The notes under the pieces: model-generated
Database searches by the model: none
Told to the model about the DNA's origin: nothing
Seen by the model: the letters and a program-made list of their open reading frames with translations, nothing else
Translations under genes and position numbers: made by a program
From: an uncultured Candidatus Melainabacteria bacterium
GTDB lineage: Bacteria; Cyanobacteriota; Vampirovibrionia; Gastranaerophilales; Gastranaerophilaceae
Assembly (NCBI GenBank): GCA_947570135.1
Contig: CANOTP010000003.1
Coordinates: 200,292-264,291, forward strand
Length of the DNA: 64,000 nt
Direction of reading: 5' to 3'
Shown: positions 56,766 to 64,000 of the stretch, piece by piece
How positions within the stretch are numbered: position 1 is the stretch's first letter
Layout of the letters: each line of letters begins with the position of its first letter

Positions 56766-59351
56766 TTAGTTTTTTGTTACTATCGATAAAATATAATTAT
56801 CTGTGAAGTATTTATTTGCAACTTCGATAATATCCGCGTCTGTTACACTGTTTATTAAGTCTTCATAACGGTCTTTGAACTCATACCCGCGGGTTGAGGC
56901 TTCAAACCAACCTGTGTTTGTTGCTTTATCTAAGTTTGTTTCAAGCCCTACGATGTAGTTGCCCAGTAACTTTTCTTTTGCGTCCGCAAGTTCTTTATCT
57001 CCGACATATTCGGTTTTTAGTCGTTTAATTTCTTCAAACAAGCCTGTTTTTGCCTTTTCTAAGGTTGAAGGATTTGTTCCTATATAGAGCATAAAGCTTC
57101 CGCGAAGTACGTTTGGAGAGTAGCCTGAGCCAAGCTGATACGCAAGCCCTTCCTGTTCTCTCAGGTTTTTAAACAGTCTGGAGCTCATACCCGTTCCTAA
57201 GATTGAATCAATTACCTGTAGTGTTGCATAGTCTTTTTCGTTTAAAAGTCCGTTAACCTGCCAGCCTAAAAGTATCCAGGCTGTTTGGGTCGGCATTTTG
57301 ATAAGATTTTCGCGCGGTGCGTTAATCTGTGTAATTTTTGAATTATGTGCGTTATAGTCAAATTTTGTACAATTATCTTTTGAGGAGAATATTTTATTTA
57401 ATTCTTCAACGGTTTTATCTTTATCAATGTTTCCGTTAATCGAGATTACCATATTTTCAGGGGTGAAAATATTATTGTAATATTCTACGATATCTTCGCG
57501 TTTGATGTTTGGAATGTTTTTTTCAAGAACTTTTGATGATATAGAATACGGAGTGTTATAGTAAATCAAATCTCTATACTCTTCGACTGCCCGTTGAAGT
57601 GCGTTGTCTTTGTTTTTCTTGATTGAGTTAAGTTTGTCAGATTTAACTTTTTCGATTTCAAATTCGTCAAATGTTGCGTTATTAACCACTTCATTTAAAA
57701 GTTCAAGTGTTTTATCGTATTCGTCTTTTGTTGTAAGAACGCTTATAGAAAATGCATCAGCTCCGCTTGATGGGACAATTTTAATTCCGTTGTCTTCCAA
57801 AACTTGCGAAAGCTCTAACGATGTGTAATTTTTGGTACCTTTCATCATTGTGGAAGACGTCATATTAGCTGTACCGATGATTTTATCAATAAGCTGTCCG
57901 CCGCGGGCGGTTATGTTCATTGCAATAATATCGTTTGCCGTGTTTGGAGTATATAGCATTACGGCACCGTTTGAAAGCTGATATTTTTTGGTTTCTTTGT
58001 TTTCACTTATTAATTGCGCTGTTCCTGTGGTTTGAGTTACATTTGAAATTGGGATATTTTTGGCACTTTCGGGTAATACAATTGAGATTGCGCTTTTTTC
58101 AGGTCCTAAATATTTATTTGCGGCTTTTTTTACTGCTTCTTTTGATACGCATTTTATGTTACTCAGATAATTTTCATAAAATTTTATGTCGTTAGTTAAA
58201 GCCATTGTATAGCCGATTTCTGTTGCGATATTTGTGATTGATTCTCTTGCGTAATAAGTATTTCGTTCAATCATGTTTTTTGCAAGGTTTAGTTGTTCGT
58301 CTGTAACACCTTTTTCCTGAATCTTTTTTATCTCTTCAAATATAGCGTTTTGAACCTGTTTGCACTTGTTTGGTTCAAAGTTTGCACTTATATAGAAAAT
58401 CCCGTCATCGCGGGAAGTCATATTACCTGCGTCAACTGAAAAAGCAAGCCGTTTTTTCTCTTTTAAAACCTGATTTAAAACAGATGAGCGTCCGTCGCCA
58501 AGGATTGTTGCAAGAACATCCAAAGCGTATGAATCGTTATCACTTATTGACACTCCGCGGAATCCCATTGCCATATATCCTGATTCGGTTTGAAGATATT
58601 CGGCTTTTTTTACTTGTTTTGTTAGTTGTTGTTCTTTTGGGTAAATTATTTTTGTTTGTTTTTTGTATTCAGCGTTAAATACTTCTTTAATTCTTTCTAA
58701 AGCGTGGCTTGTATCAACATCCCCGATTACAAGGGTGATCATGTTAGATGGTGAATAGTGTTTGTTGTAAAAATCCAATACCTGATCGCGTGTAATTGTT
58801 TCTATGACCTCGCTTTTTCCGATAACTTTTCTTTTATACGGGTGGTCTTGATACATCATAGTATTAAGGTTCTCGTGCAGAATCTTTGTCGGTGATTGAA
58901 GGTCTTTGTTTATTTCTTCCAATACTACTTTGCGTTCTTTTTCCATTTCGTTGCGCGGAATAAGCGGGTGCATCATCATATCCGCATGAAGTTCCATTGC
59001 CAAATCAAAATCTTTAGAAGGAATTGTCACGTAATAATGTGTGAAATCCTTACTTGTTGCAGCGTTTGTAATTGCGCCTTTAGTTTCAAGGATTCTGTCA
59101 AATTCCCCCGGTGCATGGTTTTTGGTGCCTTTGAAAAACAAGTGTTCCAAAAAGTGTGCAACCCCGTTATTTGAATCCTCTTCATCTATTGAACCTGTTT
59201 TAATCCAGGTATCTATTATGACGATAGGATTGTTTCGAACTTCTTGAATAACAACGGTTTGACCGTTATCAAGTTTGAACATCTGCGCGCCTGCCGCAAA
59301 TACTGTATTTCCGCAAATCATGATTGCTGCAAGTAAAATATATTTTTTCAT
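56766..59351 (-). CDS. Secreted M16-family zinc protease, tandem fused
   Basis: 861 aa. Signal peptide MKKYILLAAIMICGNTVFAA. The first half is the active unit, with the inverted zinc motif HFLEH at 66-70 and the distal Glu at about 146 (KVVLEEINKD). The second half (about 440-861) repeats the fold without a zinc motif and has MVISINGNIDKDK and SSRLFKNLREQEGLAYQLGS. This is the pitrilysin/PqqL-like fusion of two M16 modules. It is periplasmic and probably clears peptides. Confidence 0.93.
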   Translation of the reverse strand: MKKYILLAAIMICGNTVFAAGAQMFKLDNGQTVVIQEVRNNPIVIIDTWIKTGSIDEEDSNNGVAHFLEHLFFKGTKNHAPGEFDRILETKGAITNAATSKDFTHYYVTIPSKDFDLAMELHADMMMHPLIPRNEMEKERKVVLEEINKDLQSPTKILHENLNTMMYQDHPYKRKVIGKSEVIETITRDQVLDFYNKHYSPSNMITLVIGDVDTSHALERIKEVFNAEYKKQTKIIYPKEQQLTKQVKKAEYLQTESGYMAMGFRGVSISDNDSYALDVLATILGDGRSSVLNQVLKEKKRLAFSVDAGNMTSRDDGIFYISANFEPNKCKQVQNAIFEEIKKIQEKGVTDEQLNLAKNMIERNTYYARESITNIATEIGYTMALTNDIKFYENYLSNIKCVSKEAVKKAANKYLGPEKSAISIVLPESAKNIPISNVTQTTGTAQLISENKETKKYQLSNGAVMLYTPNTANDIIAMNITARGGQLIDKIIGTANMTSSTMMKGTKNYTSLELSQVLEDNGIKIVPSSGADAFSISVLTTKDEYDKTLELLNEVVNNATFDEFEIEKVKSDKLNSIKKNKDNALQRAVEEYRDLIYYNTPYSISSKVLEKNIPNIKREDIVEYYNNIFTPENMVISINGNIDKDKTVEELNKIFSSKDNCTKFDYNAHNSKITQINAPRENLIKMPTQTAWILLGWQVNGLLNEKDYATLQVIDSILGTGMSSRLFKNLREQEGLAYQLGSGYSPNVLRGSFMLYIGTNPSTLEKAKTGLFEEIKRLKTEYVGDKELADAKEKLLGNYIVGLETNLDKATNTGWFEASTRGYEFKDRYEDLINSVTDADIIEVANKYFTDNYILSIVTKN

Positions 59352-59427
59352 TGTAACCTCTTTTTTACTGATTATAGAATATCCTTTCTTTCATTCAACC
59401 CCCGTGTGTTTAAATTTTTCGGGTGTC

Positions 59428-59503
59428 ACCCTGAACTTGATTCAGGGTCTTTTCCCCTTACGGGACGAACTAACATTGATAGATTCCGAGTCAAGCTCAG
59501 AAT
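59428..59503. repeat. Dispersed composite intergenic repeat, copy C
   Basis: Hairpin ACCCTGAA-cttga-TTCAGGGT (59428-59448), core starting CCCCTTACGGGACGAACTAA at 59454-59486, and near-perfect hairpin ATTCCGAG/CTCAGAAT (59483-59503). It lies between the M16 protease and recO genes. Confidence 0.7.
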
Positions 59504-59511
59504 GACAAAAT

Positions 59512-60282
59512 TTACCCCGGCATTTCCTGTAAAATTCCTGTTGATTTGAATTTTTTAGGTGATTTCATTGTTATGTATTCTTTTAGGACTTCAAAAGTTA
59601 CCGTACAAACTTTTTCGTTTGCTTTTTGTTCGTATTCGCTTGTTTGGTTGAAATCGTTTATTGCCATTTGTTTGAAGAAATCTCTTAACTTGTAAGGTAA
59701 TTGTTTTTTGTTATACGGAATCTTTTTCGCGCAATCTTTACAAACGATTCCGCCAAGGTGAGGAACAAGATACATTGTTTCATCTTCAATATCATCATGA
59801 CAGCACAGGCATTTATCAAATTCTATGGCAAAGCCTGATTCAATCATCATTTTTAATTGAAACTTGATAACCGCAAGCATAATTTCAACTTTGTTTTGAG
59901 CCTTGGCAATAGCGTCAAGTGTTTTATAAAGAAGGTTGTAAATGACTTCAGAACACGGGTCTTCTTCAACTCCGAAATTGTGGACAACTTCTGTCACGTA
60001 GGTTGAATAACAGATTTTATCAATATCTTGTCGGGTTTTATAGAATGAATTAACGACTTCAGCCTGACAAATTGTATCGAGGTTTCGTCCTTTGTGGAGC
60101 ATAAGCGTGTTTGCAACAAGCAAATCCATACGGGCACCCAATTTACTTTTGGGTTTTTTAACCCCTTTAGCTACCCCCCTGATTAATCCTTTTTCTTTTG
60201 AGTACATGACGATAATTTTATCTGCTTCACTTAAGTTATAGGATTTTAAATTAATTGCGTCTGTTACAAAACTGTTTTGCAT
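59512..60282 (-). CDS. recO: DNA repair protein RecO
   Basis: Works with RecF/RecR to load RecA on gapped DNA. The 256 aa fit the family. An N-terminal OB fold (TDAINLKSYNLSEADKIIVMYSKEKGLIRGVAKG) is followed by the helical domain and a C-terminal zinc site (CLCCHDD and CKDC). It starts 13 bases after the pilT stop and may be cotranscribed with it. Confidence 0.94.
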   Translation of the reverse strand: MQNSFVTDAINLKSYNLSEADKIIVMYSKEKGLIRGVAKGVKKPKSKLGARMDLLVANTLMLHKGRNLDTICQAEVVNSFYKTRQDIDKICYSTYVTEVVHNFGVEEDPCSEVIYNLLYKTLDAIAKAQNKVEIMLAVIKFQLKMMIESGFAIEFDKCLCCHDDIEDETMYLVPHLGGIVCKDCAKKIPYNKKQLPYKLRDFFKQMAINDFNQTSEYEQKANEKVCTVTFEVLKEYITMKSPKKFKSTGILQEMPG

Positions 60283-60295
60283 AATTTTTTATTTA

Positions 60296-61387
60296 TTAGC
60301 CGCCTGTGCCGTGATAAATACCTCTCATCAATTGTTCAAGTTCTGATTTGTTATCAGAATATGTAATGGCAACTTCTTGCGAGATTTTTCCTTCGTTATA
60401 AAGTTTAAATAATGACATGTTCATTGTTGTCATATTGTTAAACGAACCTTTTTTAACAAGTTCGTAAATTTTTTCAAGTTCATCTTTTTGAATAAAGTCT
60501 TTAACTGTTGGGGTTACGACAAGAATTTCCGCAGCAGGTACACGTGAGCCGCCGTCAACTGTCGGTACAAGTTTTTGAGATATTGTACCTCGCAGAGTAC
60601 TTGCAATTTGTTCTCTGATAAACGGTCTTTCACCCGGTTCAAAGAGGTTAATGATTCTGCCGACGGTTTGGACAGAGTCGTTTGTGTGGATTGTAGATAC
60701 GACAAGGTGACCTGTTTCAGCTGCTTTCAGGGCTGATTCAACGGTTTCTCTGTCACGGATTTCACCGATAAATATAACGTCAGGGTCTTGTCTTAACGCA
60801 TATTTAACCCCATCAGAAAAAGACGGGGTATCAATCAGCAACTGGCGCTGAGATACGATTGATTTTTTGTTTGTAAATATAAATTCCACAGGGTCTTCAA
60901 TTGTTACGATGTGTTTTGATGTTGTGGCGTTTATAAAATCGATTAGTGATGCGATTGTTGTTGATTTACCCGAACCTGTAGGTCCTGTTACAAGAACAAG
61001 TCCGTTATTGAAGGCTGCAAATTCTTCTAAAGTTGTCGGAAGTTCAAGTTCTGAGAAAGTTTTGATGTAATACGGAATAGCACGAATAACCATTGCAGTT
61101 TTACCTAGCTGCCTGCTCATATTTATACGGAATCTTGAGCAGCCCGGGATTTCGTAAGAAAAGTCGATATCAAAGAATCTTGTGATACGGTCTTTTAAAT
61201 GCGTCGGAGCAACCGTTCTTATAACAAATTCGATATCTTCGCTTGTTAAAGGCGGTAGGTTGATTCTCATAATTTGTCCCGATACTCTGATAGCAGGTCT
61301 TTCGCCTTCGCAAATATGCGCATCAGACGCGCCTACCGATACTGCCTGTCTTAAAAAATCTTCAATATAAAAGTCGTTACTGCTCAT
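60296..61387 (-). CDS. pilT: PilT-like twitching motility retraction ATPase
   Basis: Hexameric AAA-type ATPase that retracts type IV pili. 363 aa from the ATG at 61387, which has gagga 10 bases upstream; the longer frame to 61459 does not. Motifs are GASDAHICEGERPAIRVSGQ, Walker A LVTGPTGSGKSTTIASLI, the Asp box IVTIEDPVEFIF and Walker B PDVIFIGEIRDRETVESALK; the His box is TGHLVVSTIHTNDS. Together with comEC (divergent) and the pilin gene at 63916 it suggests pilus-driven adhesion or DNA uptake. Confidence 0.95.
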   Translation of the reverse strand: MSSNDFYIEDFLRQAVSVGASDAHICEGERPAIRVSGQIMRINLPPLTSEDIEFVIRTVAPTHLKDRITRFFDIDFSYEIPGCSRFRINMSRQLGKTAMVIRAIPYYIKTFSELELPTTLEEFAAFNNGLVLVTGPTGSGKSTTIASLIDFINATTSKHIVTIEDPVEFIFTNKKSIVSQRQLLIDTPSFSDGVKYALRQDPDVIFIGEIRDRETVESALKAAETGHLVVSTIHTNDSVQTVGRIINLFEPGERPFIREQIASTLRGTISQKLVPTVDGGSRVPAAEILVVTPTVKDFIQKDELEKIYELVKKGSFNNMTTMNMSLFKLYNEGKISQEVAITYSDNKSELEQLMRGIYHGTGG

Positions 61388-61474
61388 GTTATTCTCTTCC
61401 TCACCTGACAGTATAACATCTTTTTTTGATTTACACAATAAATTAATGTGTGTTATCATTTGTATGTTGGAATT

Positions 61475-63892
61475 ATGTTTATTACAAGAGAAGTATTAAG
61501 GGATATTATTCAGAATAAGAATCTGATGATGTTTTTAACATCGATGATTTTCATGGGCGGGATATTGGCATGTTTCTATGGTTTTGCCGTTATGTATTGT
61601 GCCGTGATTACTGTTGTTTTAATAACTTTGATGTATTTAAGACTGTTTAGTGTCCGCAAAATTTTAATTTTTATATTTGTATTTTATCTGGGATTTTTTG
61701 TAACATTTTTTAAGATTAAAAACTATGATGAACTTTTGCAGATGGTTCCGCTGGATGCGAATATTTCAGGCAGGATAGTAAGTGTTCCTTCATCATCCGA
61801 TAAAACTAAGGCTAAATTTTTCTTGGAAACCGACAGTGTAAACGGTAATGAAGTTCATGCCAAAACATTTGTAACGGTCTCTGGTGATGAGAATTTCTTA
61901 AAAACTTTGAATATCGGTGAAAATATTTCGCTAAAAGGAAAATTAAGAAAACCGTTTTACGCGACAAATCCTTCTCAGTTTGACTACAGCAGATATTTGA
62001 GAAATTTTAATGCTTTTACCACCATTTATGCAAAATCTTCCGATGTAAAAATTTTATCGGGCAAAACCTCTTTTAAATGGCGGTTTTTACAAAGCTTAAA
62101 TAACACAAGAAACAGGGTACTGGATGTTCACTCAAAATATTTGAAAAGTCCGAATTTGGAAGTCTTAGGCGGAATAGTTTTCGGAGATGATGCGGTATCA
62201 CCGCCTGAATATATCAAAAATTCTTTTATTAATTCAGGATTATTACATATACTTGCAGCTTCAGGTATGAATGTCGCATTTATCTATACTTTTTGGTTCT
62301 TTATTTTAAGATTTTTTGGTGTGCCGTTTAAACCGAGAGTCTTTTCGGGCATGCTTGTCGTAATTTTGTATACACTTATGACAGGACTCGGTGCATCTGT
62401 AATCAGAGCGGCACTGATGCTTTTGTTTGTTCTTGCTGGAAAACTTATTGACCGTGATGCTCACAGCGTTTCGCTTTTATCTTTGGTCGCGGTGATTATG
62501 TTGATTTATAATCCCGCATATATTAACGATGTAAGTTTTCAACTCTCGTTTCTTGTTACGTTCGGCTTACTAACAACCTCGAGTGTTGTATCAAAAAGAT
62601 TGGATTTTATTCCGAATTGGATAAAAGTTCCCGTGTTGATTCCGATTGTTGCCCAACTTTGGGTGGCGCCGATTCAGATGTTTTATTTTAATACGTTCAG
62701 TCTTTACTCGGTGTTTGCAAATATTTCGACCGTAAGTTTACTGAGCGTGATAAGTTTTTGCGGTTTCGTAAGCTCTGTTATCTCGGTAATTCCCGCCTTT
62801 GCGGATTTTACCTGTAGAATCTTTGACTTCTTCTTAAATTACTTGTTGAATATTCTTATCTTTATTTCGGATTTCTTTGCAAATATGAAATACTGTCTTA
62901 TACAAACAACTCATCCGAATTTATTTCAACTTTTCTTATACTATGTGATGCTAATCAGTGTAACTTGTTTATTGAAATTTGAAAAGTATAAACACTGTGC
63001 AGTTTCGGTGCTGGTAATTTCTTTAATTTTAGGTTTAACGACTATCAAGCCGATTTCTCATAATCTTGAAATTATAGCATTTGATGTTCAAAACGCTGAT
63101 TCGTTTCTTATAAAAACTCCCGAAAATAGGTATTTTATAATCGATACGGGTAAAGCCCCTTACGATAGCGGAAATTCTCAGGCAAAAATTATTATGCTCA
63201 AATATTTGAAGGACAGAGGTATCAAAAATCTTGAAGGAGTTATTGTCACTCACTTTGATAATGATCACTCAGGCGGCACTCCCGATATTATTTCTGGTAC
63301 GAAAACTAAAACTTTATACTTGAATTCTCGTAATGCTGAAACCGCAACCGCTAAGAAAATCTTTTCAACTGCCAAAAAGATCAACCAAAAGTTTGTGATT
63401 GCAGAAAATAATAAAGAAATATACAATGAAAAAGATTTGACTATAAAAACGTTTAAGGCAGATATAAAAGGGAAAGATGAAAGTAACGGCAATTCAATTA
63501 TTACACTTTTATCTTATAAAGGTTTTGATATGCTTTTTATGGGTGATGCGGGAATTGATGCGTTTAATCAAGTTAAGAAAGATATTCCACGTAATGTCGA
63601 AGTTCTGAAAGTCGGACATCATGGCGGACCGCAGGTAGTTGACAGTGATATGGTTGAATATTTAGACAATAAAGTTTCGTTAATATCAACGGGTATAAAT
63701 TATTTCGGTCACCCGAATAAAGGAACTCTTGATGTTTTGCGAAATACCGAAATTCTTCGCACCGACTTGCATCATTCAATAAAAATTACATCTGAAGGTG
63801 ATAATTTTAAGATTTATTCTTATGATACGCATGACAAAAACTATGAATTAAGATATAAATATAAAATTGACAATAATCCCAAAAATTTATAA
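61475..63892 (+). CDS. comEC: DNA internalisation protein ComEC/Rec2
   Basis: Channel for single-stranded DNA entry in natural transformation. 805 aa from the ATG at 61475; a GTG at 61448 is the alternative and neither has a strong ribosome site. N-terminal membrane helices and a DUF4131/OB-like domain (about 80-200) are followed by the competence domain with about eight helices (LHILAASGMNVAFIY, TGLGASVIRAALM). The C-terminal metallo-beta-lactamase-like domain has THFDNDHSGGTPD and VLKVGHHGG. It ends 23 bases before the next prepilin gene. Confidence 0.94.
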   Translation: MFITREVLRDIIQNKNLMMFLTSMIFMGGILACFYGFAVMYCAVITVVLITLMYLRLFSVRKILIFIFVFYLGFFVTFFKIKNYDELLQMVPLDANISGRIVSVPSSSDKTKAKFFLETDSVNGNEVHAKTFVTVSGDENFLKTLNIGENISLKGKLRKPFYATNPSQFDYSRYLRNFNAFTTIYAKSSDVKILSGKTSFKWRFLQSLNNTRNRVLDVHSKYLKSPNLEVLGGIVFGDDAVSPPEYIKNSFINSGLLHILAASGMNVAFIYTFWFFILRFFGVPFKPRVFSGMLVVILYTLMTGLGASVIRAALMLLFVLAGKLIDRDAHSVSLLSLVAVIMLIYNPAYINDVSFQLSFLVTFGLLTTSSVVSKRLDFIPNWIKVPVLIPIVAQLWVAPIQMFYFNTFSLYSVFANISTVSLLSVISFCGFVSSVISVIPAFADFTCRIFDFFLNYLLNILIFISDFFANMKYCLIQTTHPNLFQLFLYYVMLISVTCLLKFEKYKHCAVSVLVISLILGLTTIKPISHNLEIIAFDVQNADSFLIKTPENRYFIIDTGKAPYDSGNSQAKIIMLKYLKDRGIKNLEGVIVTHFDNDHSGGTPDIISGTKTKTLYLNSRNAETATAKKIFSTAKKINQKFVIAENNKEIYNEKDLTIKTFKADIKGKDESNGNSIITLLSYKGFDMLFMGDAGIDAFNQVKKDIPRNVEVLKVGHHGGPQVVDSDMVEYLDNKVSLISTGINYFGHPNKGTLDVLRNTEILRTDLHHSIKITSEGDNFKIYSYDTHDKNYELRYKYKIDNNPKNL

Positions 63893-63915
63893 AATGACAA
63901 AAGTGGAGGTAAAGA

Positions 63916-64000
63916 ATGAAAAACAGAGTATTAAATAGAATTTCGGGGGGGGGTAACTTTTTAAGCTTATTTTCCCGTACGATTTCGGGGTTCACATTGA
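63916..64000 (+). CDS. Prepilin-like protein with in-frame G-tract leader (partial)
   Basis: Cut by the window end. The ATG follows ggagg at 7 bases. The frame is open through a nine-G tract (63945-63953) and reads MKNRVLNRISGGGNFLSL, then FSRTISGFTL, reaching the start of the class III cleavage motif with Gly at -1. It is the in-frame reference for the two off-frame copies at 15659 and 25645. It lies 23 bases after comEC. Confidence 0.7.
   Translation, partial: MKNRVLNRISGGGNFLSLFSRTISGFTL

Noticed and set aside
57604..58678. Several plus-strand frames inside the M16 protease gene
   Set aside because: Antisense shadows of a well-recognised gene.
61388..61459. Longer N-terminus for PilT
   Set aside because: The extra 24 residues do not belong to the family and the ATG at 61387 has a good ribosome site.
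1..64000. tRNA, rRNA or prophage genes
   Set aside because: No cloverleaf-like sequences, rRNA stretches, integrases or phage structural genes were recognised; a covariance search would be decisive for tRNA.

Overview
The window is an AT-rich bacterial chromosome segment that most resembles a non-photosynthetic relative of Cyanobacteria (Melainabacteria/Vampirovibrionia, probably the gut order Gastranaerophilales). This assignment is inference, resting on three things. The ribosomal run is rpsM-rpsK-rpsD-rpoA-rplQ-truA-rplM-rpsI, and truA between rplQ and rplM is a cyanobacterial arrangement. Several secreted pseudopilin-like proteins carry the FTLAEVLITLGIIGVVAA type of class III signal. The envelope genes (lpxA, lspA) indicate an outer membrane, and no photosynthesis gene is seen. 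No rRNA, tRNA, CRISPR array, transposase or integrase was found.

Layout. 1-4900: ribosomal protein/RNA polymerase alpha operon. 4900-12800: PRTase-like protein, M29 aminopeptidase, the first regulator/pilin pair, small unknown proteins and an HgdC-type activase. 12900-16400: secreted NTF2-like protein, lspA, an RluD-type synthase, a LapA-like membrane protein and a frameshifted prepilin. 16400-26500: punA, rpoZ, glgA, a zinc-ribbon TPR giant, a second pilin/regulator pair, ruvB, an L,D-transpeptidase and a second frameshifted prepilin. 26500-35100: recG, a third pilin/regulator pair, a UPF0047 protein, rsmG, a STAND-TPR ATPase and a CHASE2-GGDEF diguanylate cyclase. 35100-43200: a BECR-like toxin candidate with a downstream remnant, a CtpA protease, tdk, a TrmB regulator and a 907-aa structural protein. 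43200-50200: ispE, rsmA, a DUF3137 protein, glutamate-cysteine ligase, a fourth pilin/regulator pair and dnaB. 50200-64000: ileS, a dicarboxylate symporter, an iron alcohol dehydrogenase, lpxA, an M16 protease, recO, pilT, comEC and the start of a seventh prepilin.

The most unusual content is the prepilin family: seven members in 64 kb, in two classes. Four genes (8058, 22739, 28898, 47630) each face a small HTH regulator gene transcribed the other way, with inverted or direct repeats in most of the shared intergenic regions. Three others (15659, 25645, 63916) have a long leader containing the peptide motif ISGGGN encoded on a G-rich tract. The copy at 63916 has nine Gs and is open into the pilin domain. 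The copies at 15659 and 25645 are each one base short and stop at codon 18, yet the DNA around the shift is about 54/61 identical between them and carries a conserved hairpin. This suggests G-tract phase variation or programmed -1 frameshifting controlling pilin synthesis. PilT and ComEC lie next to the seventh pilin, so this set may serve pilus-linked DNA uptake or adhesion.

Other themes: seven genes lack a Shine-Dalgarno sequence but have a -10-like hexamer 6-9 bases before the start, suggesting leaderless mRNAs. A dispersed intergenic repeat (CCCCTTACGGG core with flanking hairpins) recurs three times, and related lone hairpins occur twice.
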